Shown piece after piece: positions 1 to 6,140 of a DNA stretch of 8,668 nt (the first letter of the stretch is position 1; each line of letters opens with the position of its first letter). The stretch spans positions 1-8,668 of the forward strand of contig JAFXBH010000212.1 in NCBI GenBank assembly GCA_017521875.1, read 5' to 3'. The notes beneath the pieces were generated by a model. That model ran no database searches. It was not told the origin of the DNA and worked only from the letters and a program-made list of their open reading frames with translations. A program made the translations under genes and the position numbers. Origin of the DNA: Oscillospiraceae bacterium. GTDB taxonomy: Bacteria; Bacillota; Clostridia; Oscillospirales; Oscillospiraceae.

Positions 1-12
1 ACAGGTTTATGG

Positions 13-41
13 TTGTTTTATTCTGCAAGAAATGATATAAT
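13..41 (+). promoter_or_regulatory. Sigma-A-type promoter for the zinc-ribbon/SH3 surface protein gene
   Basis: A perfect TATAAT -10 box lies at 36-41, preceded by TGA at 33-35, which gives an extended -10 (TGn) element. A partial -35 box TTGTTT lies at 13-18 with a 17-base spacer. Transcription would start near 48, about 45 bases before the ATG at 93. The assignment is by motif only. The window begins just upstream, so any further operator cannot be judged. Confidence 0.6.
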
Positions 42-92
42 TATGTCGTTACATCTGTTACATATCAATCCAGCAACCAGGAGGTTATAAAA

Positions 93-1310
93 ATGAATAA
101 GATTGTTTGTGATATTTGCGGAACATCTTATGCGGAGAGCGCCAATCAATGTCCCATCTGCGGCTGCGTTCATTCCGGTGATGTACAACGTGTTACTAAT
201 GAAATAAACAGTGATGGAAAAGTTTCTACAGGGTATACCTATGTTAAAGGTGGGCGCTTTTCCAAGAATAATGTAAAGAAACGCTCCAATGGCAAGCCGG
301 TTTCTAGAAGAAAAAAGCAGTCTGTTGCGTCGAAAAAATCTCAAGCCGAAGAACCCAAATCCAGTAGAGGCTTGGTTGCTACTGCTATCATCTTACTGCT
401 GGCTATCATAGGCGTGGTTATCTACATCTGTGTTCGTATCTTTGCTCCTTTCTCCAAACCCAATGGGGATGAGATTAAAAACACATCTCCCAGTGACTCC
501 ATTGTGTTCTGCGAAAGCGTTATGTTAGATGTTGATACGGTCTTGTTTGAACAGGAAGGCGAAGGGAAACTTCTGAATGTCAGACTGTTCCCGGAAGGCA
601 CTACAGAAAAGGTTGTATTTATGTCGGAAAATCCAGATGTTGCCACAGTCAGCGATAAGGGTATGATCACGGCTGTCAGCGAGGGCATAACCACTGTTAC
701 TGTAAAGTGCGGCAACGCAAAAACAGAATGCACCGTAACTGTACAGTACCCTGAGGAAACAACCTTGCCCGGAAATGAAGAAACGACTGTTCCCGAAGAG
801 TCTACTGAACCGAAAGAAGAACTTCGTTTGAACAGAAAGGACTTTACCCTGTCTTATAAAGGTGACAGTTGGGTCCTCTACAGTGGATCTATTCCAGTTG
901 AGGATATTACATGGTCCAGTGATAATGAATCTGTTGTGACATTTAACAATGGTAAGGCGGTAGCCGTTGGTGCCGGTTCAACTAATATTCATGCAGAGTA
1001 TGAAGGCCAGAAGGTTAGTTGTATTGTTCACTGCAGTTTCTCCAATAATAATTCCGGCGTTGCCGGTAATGGCGGCGTATCAGAAGACGGTGGCAGTGGT
1101 AACGGTGGCAACAGCAATATAATTACCGGTACTGTTAACGTCAACGAATCCCTGAATGTCCGGAGTGGTCCCGGTACTACATTTGAAAAAGTTGGTACTT
1201 TGGCAGCCGGTCAAAAGGTTACGATTACTGAGACCAAGGTTGCAGGTGGTATGACATGGGGAAAGATCTCCTCCGGTTGGGTTTCTATGGACTATATTAA
1301 AGTCGACTGA
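93..1310 (+). CDS. Membrane-anchored zinc-ribbon, Big_2, SH3-domain surface protein
   Basis: This is a 405-residue protein started by ATG at 93, with an AGGAGG ribosome site at 79-84 (8-base spacing). The N-terminus is a four-cysteine zinc ribbon (C6-x2-C9, C20-x2-C23). A basic, disordered linker (about 50-92, with RRKK at 72-75) follows, then one membrane helix at about 93-114. By the positive-inside rule the zinc ribbon is cytoplasmic and the rest is outside. Outside are two Big_2-like Ig folds (about 138-218 and 244-315, with signatures such as NPDVATVSDKG and ITWSSDNESVV). They are joined by an acidic, Thr/Pro-rich spacer (220-243). A Gly/Asn/Ser linker (317-343) leads to a bacterial SH3 domain (346-405; LNVRSGPGT at 354-362, closing GWVSMDYIKV). 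SH3b domains commonly bind peptidoglycan, so a cell-wall-associated role is inferred; no catalytic domain is visible. Five cysteines lie in the external part. The gene has its own promoter and a 3' hairpin, so it appears monocistronic. The exact function is unknown. Confidence 0.9.
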   Translation: MNKIVCDICGTSYAESANQCPICGCVHSGDVQRVTNEINSDGKVSTGYTYVKGGRFSKNNVKKRSNGKPVSRRKKQSVASKKSQAEEPKSSRGLVATAIILLLAIIGVVIYICVRIFAPFSKPNGDEIKNTSPSDSIVFCESVMLDVDTVLFEQEGEGKLLNVRLFPEGTTEKVVFMSENPDVATVSDKGMITAVSEGITTVTVKCGNAKTECTVTVQYPEETTLPGNEETTVPEESTEPKEELRLNRKDFTLSYKGDSWVLYSGSIPVEDITWSSDNESVVTFNNGKAVAVGAGSTNIHAEYEGQKVSCIVHCSFSNNNSGVAGNGGVSEDGGSGNGGNSNIITGTVNVNESLNVRSGPGTTFEKVGTLAAGQKVTITETKVAGGMTWGKISSGWVSMDYIKVD

Positions 1311-1320
1311 AGAAGAGTTT

Positions 1321-1350
1321 AAGAGGCAGCACCCAATGGTGCTGCCTCTT
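1321..1350. terminator. Hairpin terminator between convergent genes
   Basis: A perfect 13-bp inverted repeat (AAGAGGCAGCACC at 1321-1333, its complement at 1338-1350) with a 4-base loop CAAT lies between the stop of the surface-protein gene (1310) and the stop of the convergent DUF378 gene (1352). Being symmetrical, it can form in RNA from either strand. The stem ends in A/T pairs, but the following bases on each strand (CTCATTTCTC on plus, AAACTCTTCTT on minus) form only an interrupted T-rich tract. It is therefore probably a shared bidirectional terminator of moderate strength. Confidence 0.75.
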
Positions 1351-1351
1351 C

Positions 1352-1561
1352 TCATTTCTCTAAATTGAAAGTGTCTTTGTTTCTGCGAAACAAGAGCGTA
1401 ATGCACCACAGACCTGCAAGACCGACTAAACCATAGATGATGCGGCTCATAACAGATGCTTGTCCACCGAAGATCCATGCCACAAGGTCAAACTTAAACA
1501 GACCGATAAGACCCCAGTTTAGAGAGCCGATGATCGACAGGATCAATGCCAGAGTATCCAT
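1352..1561 (-). CDS. DUF378 family small membrane protein (YuzA-like)
   Basis: This is a 69-residue hydrophobic protein read on the minus strand. It starts at ATG 1561-1559 behind a GGAGG ribosome site (1569-1573 on the plus strand, 7-base spacing) and stops with TGA at 1354-1352. It has two predicted membrane helices, about residues 3-24 and 38-58, and a short charged tail (RRNKDTFNLEK). The stretch SLNWGLIGLFKFDLVAWIFG (13-32) is the conserved core of the DUF378 family, whose members are about 60-80 residues with two helices. No biochemical role is established for the family. The open frame continues upstream to 1750, but that part crosses the promoter and ispE, so the ATG with the ribosome site is the real start. 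The gene is convergent with the surface-protein gene and divergent from ispE, so it is probably a single-gene unit. Confidence 0.9.
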   Translation of the reverse strand: MDTLALILSIIGSLNWGLIGLFKFDLVAWIFGGQASVMSRIIYGLVGLAGLWCITLLFRRNKDTFNLEK

Positions 1562-1594
1562 AAATATACCTCCATTTACGTATTGGATAACTCT

Positions 1595-1624
1595 ATCATA
1601 TCCGAAAAATAATAAAGTATACAA
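1595..1624 (-). promoter_or_regulatory. Probable promoter of the DUF378 gene
   Basis: Read on the minus strand, TATGAT (1600-1595) is a good -10 box and TTGTAT (1624-1619) a partial -35 box, with an 18-base spacer. The start of transcription would be near 1588, some 27 bases before the ATG at 1561. The -35 box is weak, so this is a moderate call. Confidence 0.5.
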
Positions 1625-1628
1625 ACCA

Positions 1629-1657
1629 TTGCAAATATCTTTGTTTTTCGGTATAAT
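1629..1657 (+). promoter_or_regulatory. Sigma-A-type promoter of ispE
   Basis: TTGCAA at 1629-1634 and a perfect TATAAT at 1652-1657 are separated by exactly 17 bases. Transcription would begin near 1664, leaving a short leader of about 25-35 bases before the ispE start. This promoter excludes the far-upstream in-frame ATG at 1437 as the ispE start, since the transcript begins after it. Confidence 0.75.
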
Positions 1658-1674
1658 AGTTGTAAATAAGAAAA

Positions 1675-1691
1675 AAGGAAGCAAACATATT
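1675..1691 (+). promoter_or_regulatory. Ribosome binding site of ispE, placed for an ATT start
   Basis: AAGGAAG at 1675-1681 is the only Shine-Dalgarno-like sequence between the promoter and the conserved start of IspE. No in-frame ATG or GTG lies downstream of the transcription start. The in-frame codon at the ideal distance (8 bases after AAGGAA) is ATT at 1689-1691. The first conventional alternative, TTG at 1698-1700, is 17 bases away, which is too far for efficient pairing. Confidence 0.5.
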
Positions 1692-1697
1692 ACAACA

Positions 1698-2546
1698 TTG
1701 TATGAAGGCGCATTTGCCAAAATTAATTTAACTCTGGATGTGTTGGACAAAAGACCCGACGGCTATCATGATATTCAAAGTGTGATGCAGACCATCTCGA
1801 TTCGGGATGACATTGAAATTGATGTGGATACCGGAAAACCCTGGACGCTTATTTGCGATAAAGAAGGTGTTCCTACAGATCACAGGAATCTGGCATGGAA
1901 AGCGGCTGAAGTGTTCTTTGAACAGACAAGACGCCAAACTACAGGTCTGGAAATTCGTATTACAAAAAGAATTCCCATGGAGGCTGGTATGGGCGGCGGC
2001 AGCGCAGATGCTGCTGCGGTATTAAGAGCGTTAAATCGCCACTACGGAGAGCCTCTCTCGATTATGGCGCTGGCAGAACTTGGCAGTTTGGTTGGAAGCG
2101 ATGTTCCGTTCTGTGTGCTTTGCGGTACGGCAATGGTGGAAGGCAGGGGAGAACGTGTTAGAAAACTCCCGGATATGCCGGACTGCTGTTTTGTGGTTTG
2201 TAAACCTGACTTTTCTGTATCCACGCCGGAATTATATAAAAAAATTGACGATTCGACAATTCCTCATAGACCTGACCACCAGAAAATGGAAAGTGCTATT
2301 CTTGCAGGGGATTTAGGGAAGATTGCAGAGAATATATACAATGTTTTTGATCCGGTCGTAACACAAGAACATCTAGAATTAAATTATATCAAATCCATCT
2401 ATAACAGTTATGGCTCGATTGCTCAGCAGATGACGGGCTCTGGTTCTGCAGTATTTGCTATTGTGCAGGATTTTGAGTATGCAGCAGTGATTTGCAATAT
2501 GCTGCGTGAGAATTATCCCAATGTATTTATTGCCAAGCCTGTATAA
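1698..2546 (+). CDS. ispE: 4-diphosphocytidyl-2-C-methyl-D-erythritol kinase
   Basis: IspE phosphorylates the 2-hydroxyl of CDP-methylerythritol with ATP. This is the fourth step of the cytosolic MEP pathway that makes IPP and DMAPP. Counted from TTG 1698 the protein has 282 residues, the usual family length. The N-terminal AKIN motif (A7-N10) and PDGYH (20-24) are substrate-site signatures. The GHMP-kinase ATP loop is at 93-107 (P93, G97, G99-G101, S102, D104). S134-D135-VPF carries the expected catalytic aspartate, and T246-G-S-G249 is the C-terminal glycine motif. The start is uncertain: TTG 1698 is given as the first conventional codon, but ribosome-site spacing favours ATT at 1689 (285 residues). 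The longer frame back to ATG 1437 is rejected because it crosses the promoter and the DUF378 gene. The gene has its own promoter and a 3' terminator. The pathway's other genes are not in this window. Confidence 0.93.
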   Translation: MYEGAFAKINLTLDVLDKRPDGYHDIQSVMQTISIRDDIEIDVDTGKPWTLICDKEGVPTDHRNLAWKAAEVFFEQTRRQTTGLEIRITKRIPMEAGMGGGSADAAAVLRALNRHYGEPLSIMALAELGSLVGSDVPFCVLCGTAMVEGRGERVRKLPDMPDCCFVVCKPDFSVSTPELYKKIDDSTIPHRPDHQKMESAILAGDLGKIAENIYNVFDPVVTQEHLELNYIKSIYNSYGSIAQQMTGSGSAVFAIVQDFEYAAVICNMLRENYPNVFIAKPV

Positions 2547-2547
2547 T
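2542..2547 (+). promoter_or_regulatory. Possible -10 box overlapping the ispE stop codon
   Basis: A perfect TATAAT spans the ispE TAA stop. No good -35 lies 16-18 bases upstream (CAATGT at 2519-2524) and there is no properly spaced TGn extension. If active, its transcript would start near 2554, so the hairpin at 2556-2592 would sit at the very 5' end of the small-ORF message. This is weak support only. Confidence 0.2.
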
Positions 2548-2555
2548 ATACACAT

Positions 2556-2597
2556 CACCGTTCATACTAGTGATATTCCAGTATGGACGGTGTTTTT
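2556..2597 (+). terminator. Intrinsic terminator after ispE
   Basis: A 13-bp stem (CACCGTTCATACT at 2556-2568 against AGTATGGACGGTG at 2580-2592, with one T-G wobble) has an 11-base loop. It is followed directly by five T residues at 2593-2597. It begins 9 bases after the ispE stop, which is classic placement. The T-run is short, so some read-through into the small ORF starting at 2599 is plausible. Confidence 0.85.
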
Positions 2598-2598
2598 A

Positions 2599-2826
2599 AT
2601 GAAGAAATTGATATTGTTTGCTGTTTTGATTTATGTTTTTTGCTCTATATTTCATTATTCTGAGTTTAAAGATGATTGGGAATGTGTTACGAAATACTAT
2701 TCTGAGAATGCACTTTTTGCCAATGTCTATATACAGGATATACGGGATGCAGGATTACGAGTAAAAGATTCTCTTGTGGGATTTTTACAACCTGCAATTG
2801 AAACGTTTACAGATTATATATCATAA
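2599..2826 (+). CDS. Small membrane-anchored or exported protein, function unknown
   Basis: This is a 75-residue open frame from ATG 2599 to TAA 2824-2826. The N-terminus is KK followed by a hydrophobic stretch (L4-F18), which reads as a signal peptide or a single membrane anchor. C15 is not in a convincing lipobox (preceding YVF), so a lipoprotein is unlikely. The rest (21-75) is a mixed charged/amphipathic segment, probably helical, ending in EIFTDYIS-like sequence (ETFTDYIS, 68-75). The ATG lies one base after the T-run of the ispE terminator. The only ribosome-site candidate, GGACGG (2585-2590, 8-base gap), is weak and sits inside the terminator stem. An in-frame GTG at 2590 is an alternative start. 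The gene is visibly richer in A/T than ispE or addB. I do not recognise a family. Position between ispE and addB suggests no function. It is probably real, because it shows a coherent export-like architecture. Confidence 0.6.
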   Translation: MKKLILFAVLIYVFCSIFHYSEFKDDWECVTKYYSENALFANVYIQDIRDAGLRVKDSLVGFLQPAIETFTDYIS

Positions 2827-2874
2827 AATTTAGATACAAAATCTTGTAATATGCCCTGTTATTTGGACAGAATA

Positions 2875-2885
2875 TATGATAAAAT
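2875..2885 (+). promoter_or_regulatory. Possible -10 region upstream of addB
   Basis: The AT-rich TATGATAAAAT contains two overlapping -10-like boxes (TATGAT 2875-2880, TAAAAT 2880-2885), 25-35 bases upstream of the addB ATG. No convincing -35 is found at the right distance: TGCCCT (2852-2857) and TGTTAT (2857-2862) are poor matches. An addAB promoter is expected here, because the previous strong promoter is followed by a terminator, but the sequence support is modest. Confidence 0.35.
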
Positions 2886-2909
2886 ACAAAAGTAAAGGGG
2901 GTTGATGCC

Positions 2910-5900
2910 ATGCTCACATTATTGCTCGGAACGGACTGGACTGCGAACCGTAGTGCTGTTTTAAATAGAATTTCTCAGGATGTAACCGATCAAAAAGCCG
3001 GCAGTATTCTGATTGTTCCGGAATTGATCAGTCATGAAACAGAACGCAGACTTTGTATGGCTGCCGGTGATACCTCCAGTCGATATGCGGAGGTTTTGAC
3101 ATTTTCAAGACTTGCCAAGCGTGTATCCGATGCAGCGGGCTATGGCGCTCCCGAATGCTTAGATAATGGTGGTAGACTGGTTGCTATGGCTTCTGCAACC
3201 CGTCAACTTCATAGTAAACTGAAGGCGTATGCTGCCGTTGAAACAAGGCCTGAATTTTTAATTGGTTTGATTGATGCTGTTGATGAGTTTAAACGTTGTT
3301 GCATCAGTCCTGAAGATCTCTATAACGCCGCTAAAAAAACAGAGGGGAGTTTCGCGCAAAAACTGGAAGAGTTATCCCTGGTTTTAGAAGCGTATAACAG
3401 CATCTGCGCCAGAGGTAAAAAAGATCCCCGAGATCTGATGACATGGCTGCTGGAAGAACTTGAGGATAGCGATTTTGCCCAAAAACATACTTTTTATGTG
3501 GACGGTTTCCCAGACTTTACACGACAACACAGTGCTATTTTACATCATTTAATCTGCCGTTCCGATCGGGTAGTTGTCAGTCTGACCTGCGATGATTTCG
3601 GTTCCGGCAATGTTGCCTTTGAGAAAGCCTCCCAAACGGCTGTTGATTTGTATCGTATGGCAAAGCAGGCGGGTATTGATGTTGAGGTTATTCATATTCC
3701 GTGTTTTGATGGACCGGTTTCCAATATCCTGCCCAATCTTTTTCACGGTAAAATAGAGCAGAGATCAACTGTTCTTTCTGTTTGTCAGACAGAGAGTGCT
3801 ATTCGGGAGTGTCTGATTGCGGCTGAGAAGATTCATGAATTGGTACAGTCAGGCAGTCGATACCGTGATATCAGTGTGGTTTGCTCTGATCTGACGGAGT
3901 ACGGCAAAACACTTGATATGATTTGCGCAAGATATCACATTCCTATCTATCAATCCGGTACAGATAGTATTTTGGATAAAACTGTGATCACTACAGTCCT
4001 GTCTGCTATAGATGCGGTTACCGGTGGGTTTGAGCAAGGTGATGTTGTCCGTTATCTGAAATCTGCTTTATCTCCGCTGGACATCACCATGGCAGATCGA
4101 TTGGAAAACTATGCCTTTATGTGGGGTGTAACCGGAAGACGTTGGGAATCTACCTGGGAAAATCACCCCGGTGGACTGGGAAAAGAATGGACAGATCGGT
4201 CAAAAAGAAGTATTGATGAGTTAAATCAAGCCCGTATTTATGCGCTTTCTCCTTTGTGGAATCTTGAGAAGAATATGAGGTCCGCATCTAATCTTGGGGA
4301 TATGGTATCGGCCTTGTATGAATTTTTGGAAGAAGTGCAGTTATGTGACAGACTTCAAAAATTGGCTGCGAAGATGGAGCAAGTGGGAGATTTGCGTAAC
4401 AGTCAGGTTCTTGGCCAATTATGGGAGATATTACTCTCTGCATTGGAACAACTTTCCGATATGTTGGGAGATACCTATTGGGACAAGGAAACATTTACAA
4501 AATTGCTGAAACTCCTTCTGAGTCAGTACGATGTCGGTACAATTCCTGCGGTATTGGATGCGGTTACAATTGGCTCTGTCAGCGCTATGCGTTGTCAAAT
4601 GCCAAAACACCTGATAATTTTGGGTGCGCATGAAGGATCTTTTCCGTCTTATGGTGGTATCAGCGGTGTGCTTTCCGATCAGGAGCGAAGGGCGTTAAGA
4701 GATTTGGGTGTTCCTTTGACCGGTGGCGCTATGGAAGGTCTGCAGACAGAATTTGCAGAGATCTACGATGTTTTCTGCGGCGCAAAGAATTCTGTCACGG
4801 TACTTTGTTCCGGAGGTCAACCCTCGTTTTTGTATCGCCGTTTGAGCGATATGGCGGGTTGTAACCTGCCGGCAGAACCGTTGGGTGTTGCACCTGATCC
4901 AATTGAGATCGGTGCATACCTTGCACGCAGCGAAAGAAAGATAGATGCGGATCGTCTGAATATTGCAGAATATTATGAAAATTTACTGCAGTTCAGCAGA
5001 CATGATCTGGGACAAATATCTCATCATATTGTTGAAAAACTTTATGGTATTAGTCCAATGCTTTCTGCTTCACAGGTGGATAAACTTGCTGACTGCAGAC
5101 TTGCATATTTTTTAAAATACGGTCTGCGATTGGAAGAGCGAAAGACAGCGACTATCGATCCGGCAGAGTTCGGTACATATGTGCATGCAGTGTTGGAAGA
5201 GACTGGCAGAAAAGTTATGGAACTAGGTGGTTTTCACACTGTATCCCTGGAAGATACCTTGTTGATCGCTGATGAATACTCTCAGAAATATATGTCTGAA
5301 CATTTCAGTCAAATTGACTCTCAGCGAATGCAATATTTATTCCGCCGAAATACACAGGAATTAAAAATGGTCGTTGAGGAACTCTGGCAGGAATTGCAGA
5401 ATACAGAGTTTTATCCGGTTGATTTTGAGTATGGATTTGATTCTATTCCTATCGACGGCACATCCATGTCTGCTGTCCTTCGTGGTTTTGTAGATCGCGT
5501 TGATGCCTGGAAGACAAATGATCAATGTTATTACCGGGTTGTTGATTATAAAACGGGTAAGAAAGACTTTGATTATTGCGATATCTATAATGGCCTGGGA
5601 TTGCAGATGCTTTTATATCTGTTTGCTTTGGAAGACAGGGGAGAGACATTGCTTGGGGAGCATCCTATTCCTGCCGGCGTACAATATTTCCCGGCCAGAG
5701 CCCCTGTGGTGCCCTCTGAGGGCAGACCTGACGAAGGAAGTATCGCAAGTGCGCGGGAAAAACTGTGGAAGAGAAAGGGTCTGCTGCTCTCTGACGAGGA
5801 CGTACTTCGTGCAATGGATTCTACCGGAACAATGTCTCGAATGCCTTGCAGCCAAAAGAAGGACGGTACTATTTCCGGTGACCTTGCCGATAGAGAACAG

Positions 5901-6140
5901 ATGAAACTCTTAAAGGCATATGTTTATACCTTGCTTGGCAAGATGGTAGATGATATTGCTTCCGGAAATGTTTCACCGAATCCGTATACACGGGGCACCA
6001 GACATAATGCTTGCGCGTTTTGTCCCTACGGTATAGTGTGCCGCGAAAAATCCGCAGAAGGCCGTCGTAATTATGCGGCGATGTCTGACCAGCGATTCTG
6101 GGAGGAAATCAGAAAGGAGATGAGTGGCCATGGCAGATAA
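2910..6140 (+). CDS. addB: AddAB helicase-nuclease, subunit AddB
   Basis: AddB is the second subunit of the AddAB enzyme. AddAB resects double-strand DNA ends and prepares them for RecA; AddB contributes one nuclease and, in studied enzymes, Chi recognition. The 1076-residue protein starts at ATG 2910 after AAAGGGGG (2894-2901). The N-terminal region (about 1-300) has the AddB-type VPELISHETERR and TFSRLAKRV segments. The usual Walker A is degenerate: the loop region G7-T-D-W-T-A-N13-R14 lacks the GKT lysine. The C-terminal RecB-type nuclease is intact: G859-F-V-D862-R-V-D865, D879-Y-K881-T-G, and Q899-x3-Y903. The four iron-sulphur cysteines are C729 and C1035-x2-C1038-x5-C1044. The length is a little shorter than the roughly 1160 residues of the Bacillus protein. 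The 3' end overlaps addA by 11 bases. The call is secure from the nuclease motifs, the cysteine pattern and the addA partner. Confidence 0.96.
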   Translation: MLTLLLGTDWTANRSAVLNRISQDVTDQKAGSILIVPELISHETERRLCMAAGDTSSRYAEVLTFSRLAKRVSDAAGYGAPECLDNGGRLVAMASATRQLHSKLKAYAAVETRPEFLIGLIDAVDEFKRCCISPEDLYNAAKKTEGSFAQKLEELSLVLEAYNSICARGKKDPRDLMTWLLEELEDSDFAQKHTFYVDGFPDFTRQHSAILHHLICRSDRVVVSLTCDDFGSGNVAFEKASQTAVDLYRMAKQAGIDVEVIHIPCFDGPVSNILPNLFHGKIEQRSTVLSVCQTESAIRECLIAAEKIHELVQSGSRYRDISVVCSDLTEYGKTLDMICARYHIPIYQSGTDSILDKTVITTVLSAIDAVTGGFEQGDVVRYLKSALSPLDITMADRLENYAFMWGVTGRRWESTWENHPGGLGKEWTDRSKRSIDELNQARIYALSPLWNLEKNMRSASNLGDMVSALYEFLEEVQLCDRLQKLAAKMEQVGDLRNSQVLGQLWEILLSALEQLSDMLGDTYWDKETFTKLLKLLLSQYDVGTIPAVLDAVTIGSVSAMRCQMPKHLIILGAHEGSFPSYGGISGVLSDQERRALRDLGVPLTGGAMEGLQTEFAEIYDVFCGAKNSVTVLCSGGQPSFLYRRLSDMAGCNLPAEPLGVAPDPIEIGAYLARSERKIDADRLNIAEYYENLLQFSRHDLGQISHHIVEKLYGISPMLSASQVDKLADCRLAYFLKYGLRLEERKTATIDPAEFGTYVHAVLEETGRKVMELGGFHTVSLEDTLLIADEYSQKYMSEHFSQIDSQRMQYLFRRNTQELKMVVEELWQELQNTEFYPVDFEYGFDSIPIDGTSMSAVLRGFVDRVDAWKTNDQCYYRVVDYKTGKKDFDYCDIYNGLGLQMLLYLFALEDRGETLLGEHPIPAGVQYFPARAPVVPSEGRPDEGSIASAREKLWKRKGLLLSDEDVLRAMDSTGTMSRMPCSQKKDGTISGDLADREQMKLLKAYVYTLLGKMVDDIASGNVSPNPYTRGTRHNACAFCPYGIVCREKSAEGRRNYAAMSDQRFWEEIRKEMSGHGR
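6113..6119 (+). promoter_or_regulatory. Ribosome binding site of addA inside addB
   Basis: AAAGGAG lies within the last codons of addB, 10 bases before the addA ATG at 6130. It supports ATG 6130 over the in-frame GTG at 6124, which would be only 4 bases from the site. The placement implies that addA is translated from the same message as addB, probably with translational coupling. Confidence 0.75.

Noticed and set aside
760..835. Possible tandem DNA repeat (Glu/Thr/Pro-rich codons)
   Set aside because: The repeated EETTxP pattern is short and imperfect at DNA level. It is best explained as a flexible wall-spanning protein linker.
1080..1478. 132-residue minus-strand open frame
   Set aside because: It is antisense to the SH3 domain and overlaps the terminator and the DUF378 gene. 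Both of those have much better support.
1437..1697. In-frame upstream extension of ispE to ATG 1437
   Set aside because: It runs antisense through the DUF378 gene and across a TTGCAA-17-TATAAT promoter. The added 87 residues match nothing in IspE, which begins only a few residues before AKIN.
1562..1750. Upstream extension of the DUF378 frame on the minus strand
   Set aside because: The extra residues come from the promoter region and the antisense of ispE. The ATG at 1561 has a strong GGAGG site and gives the normal family length.
5500..5904. 134-residue plus-strand open frame
   Set aside because: It is out of frame inside the AddB nuclease domain, whose catalytic motifs are encoded in the main frame here.
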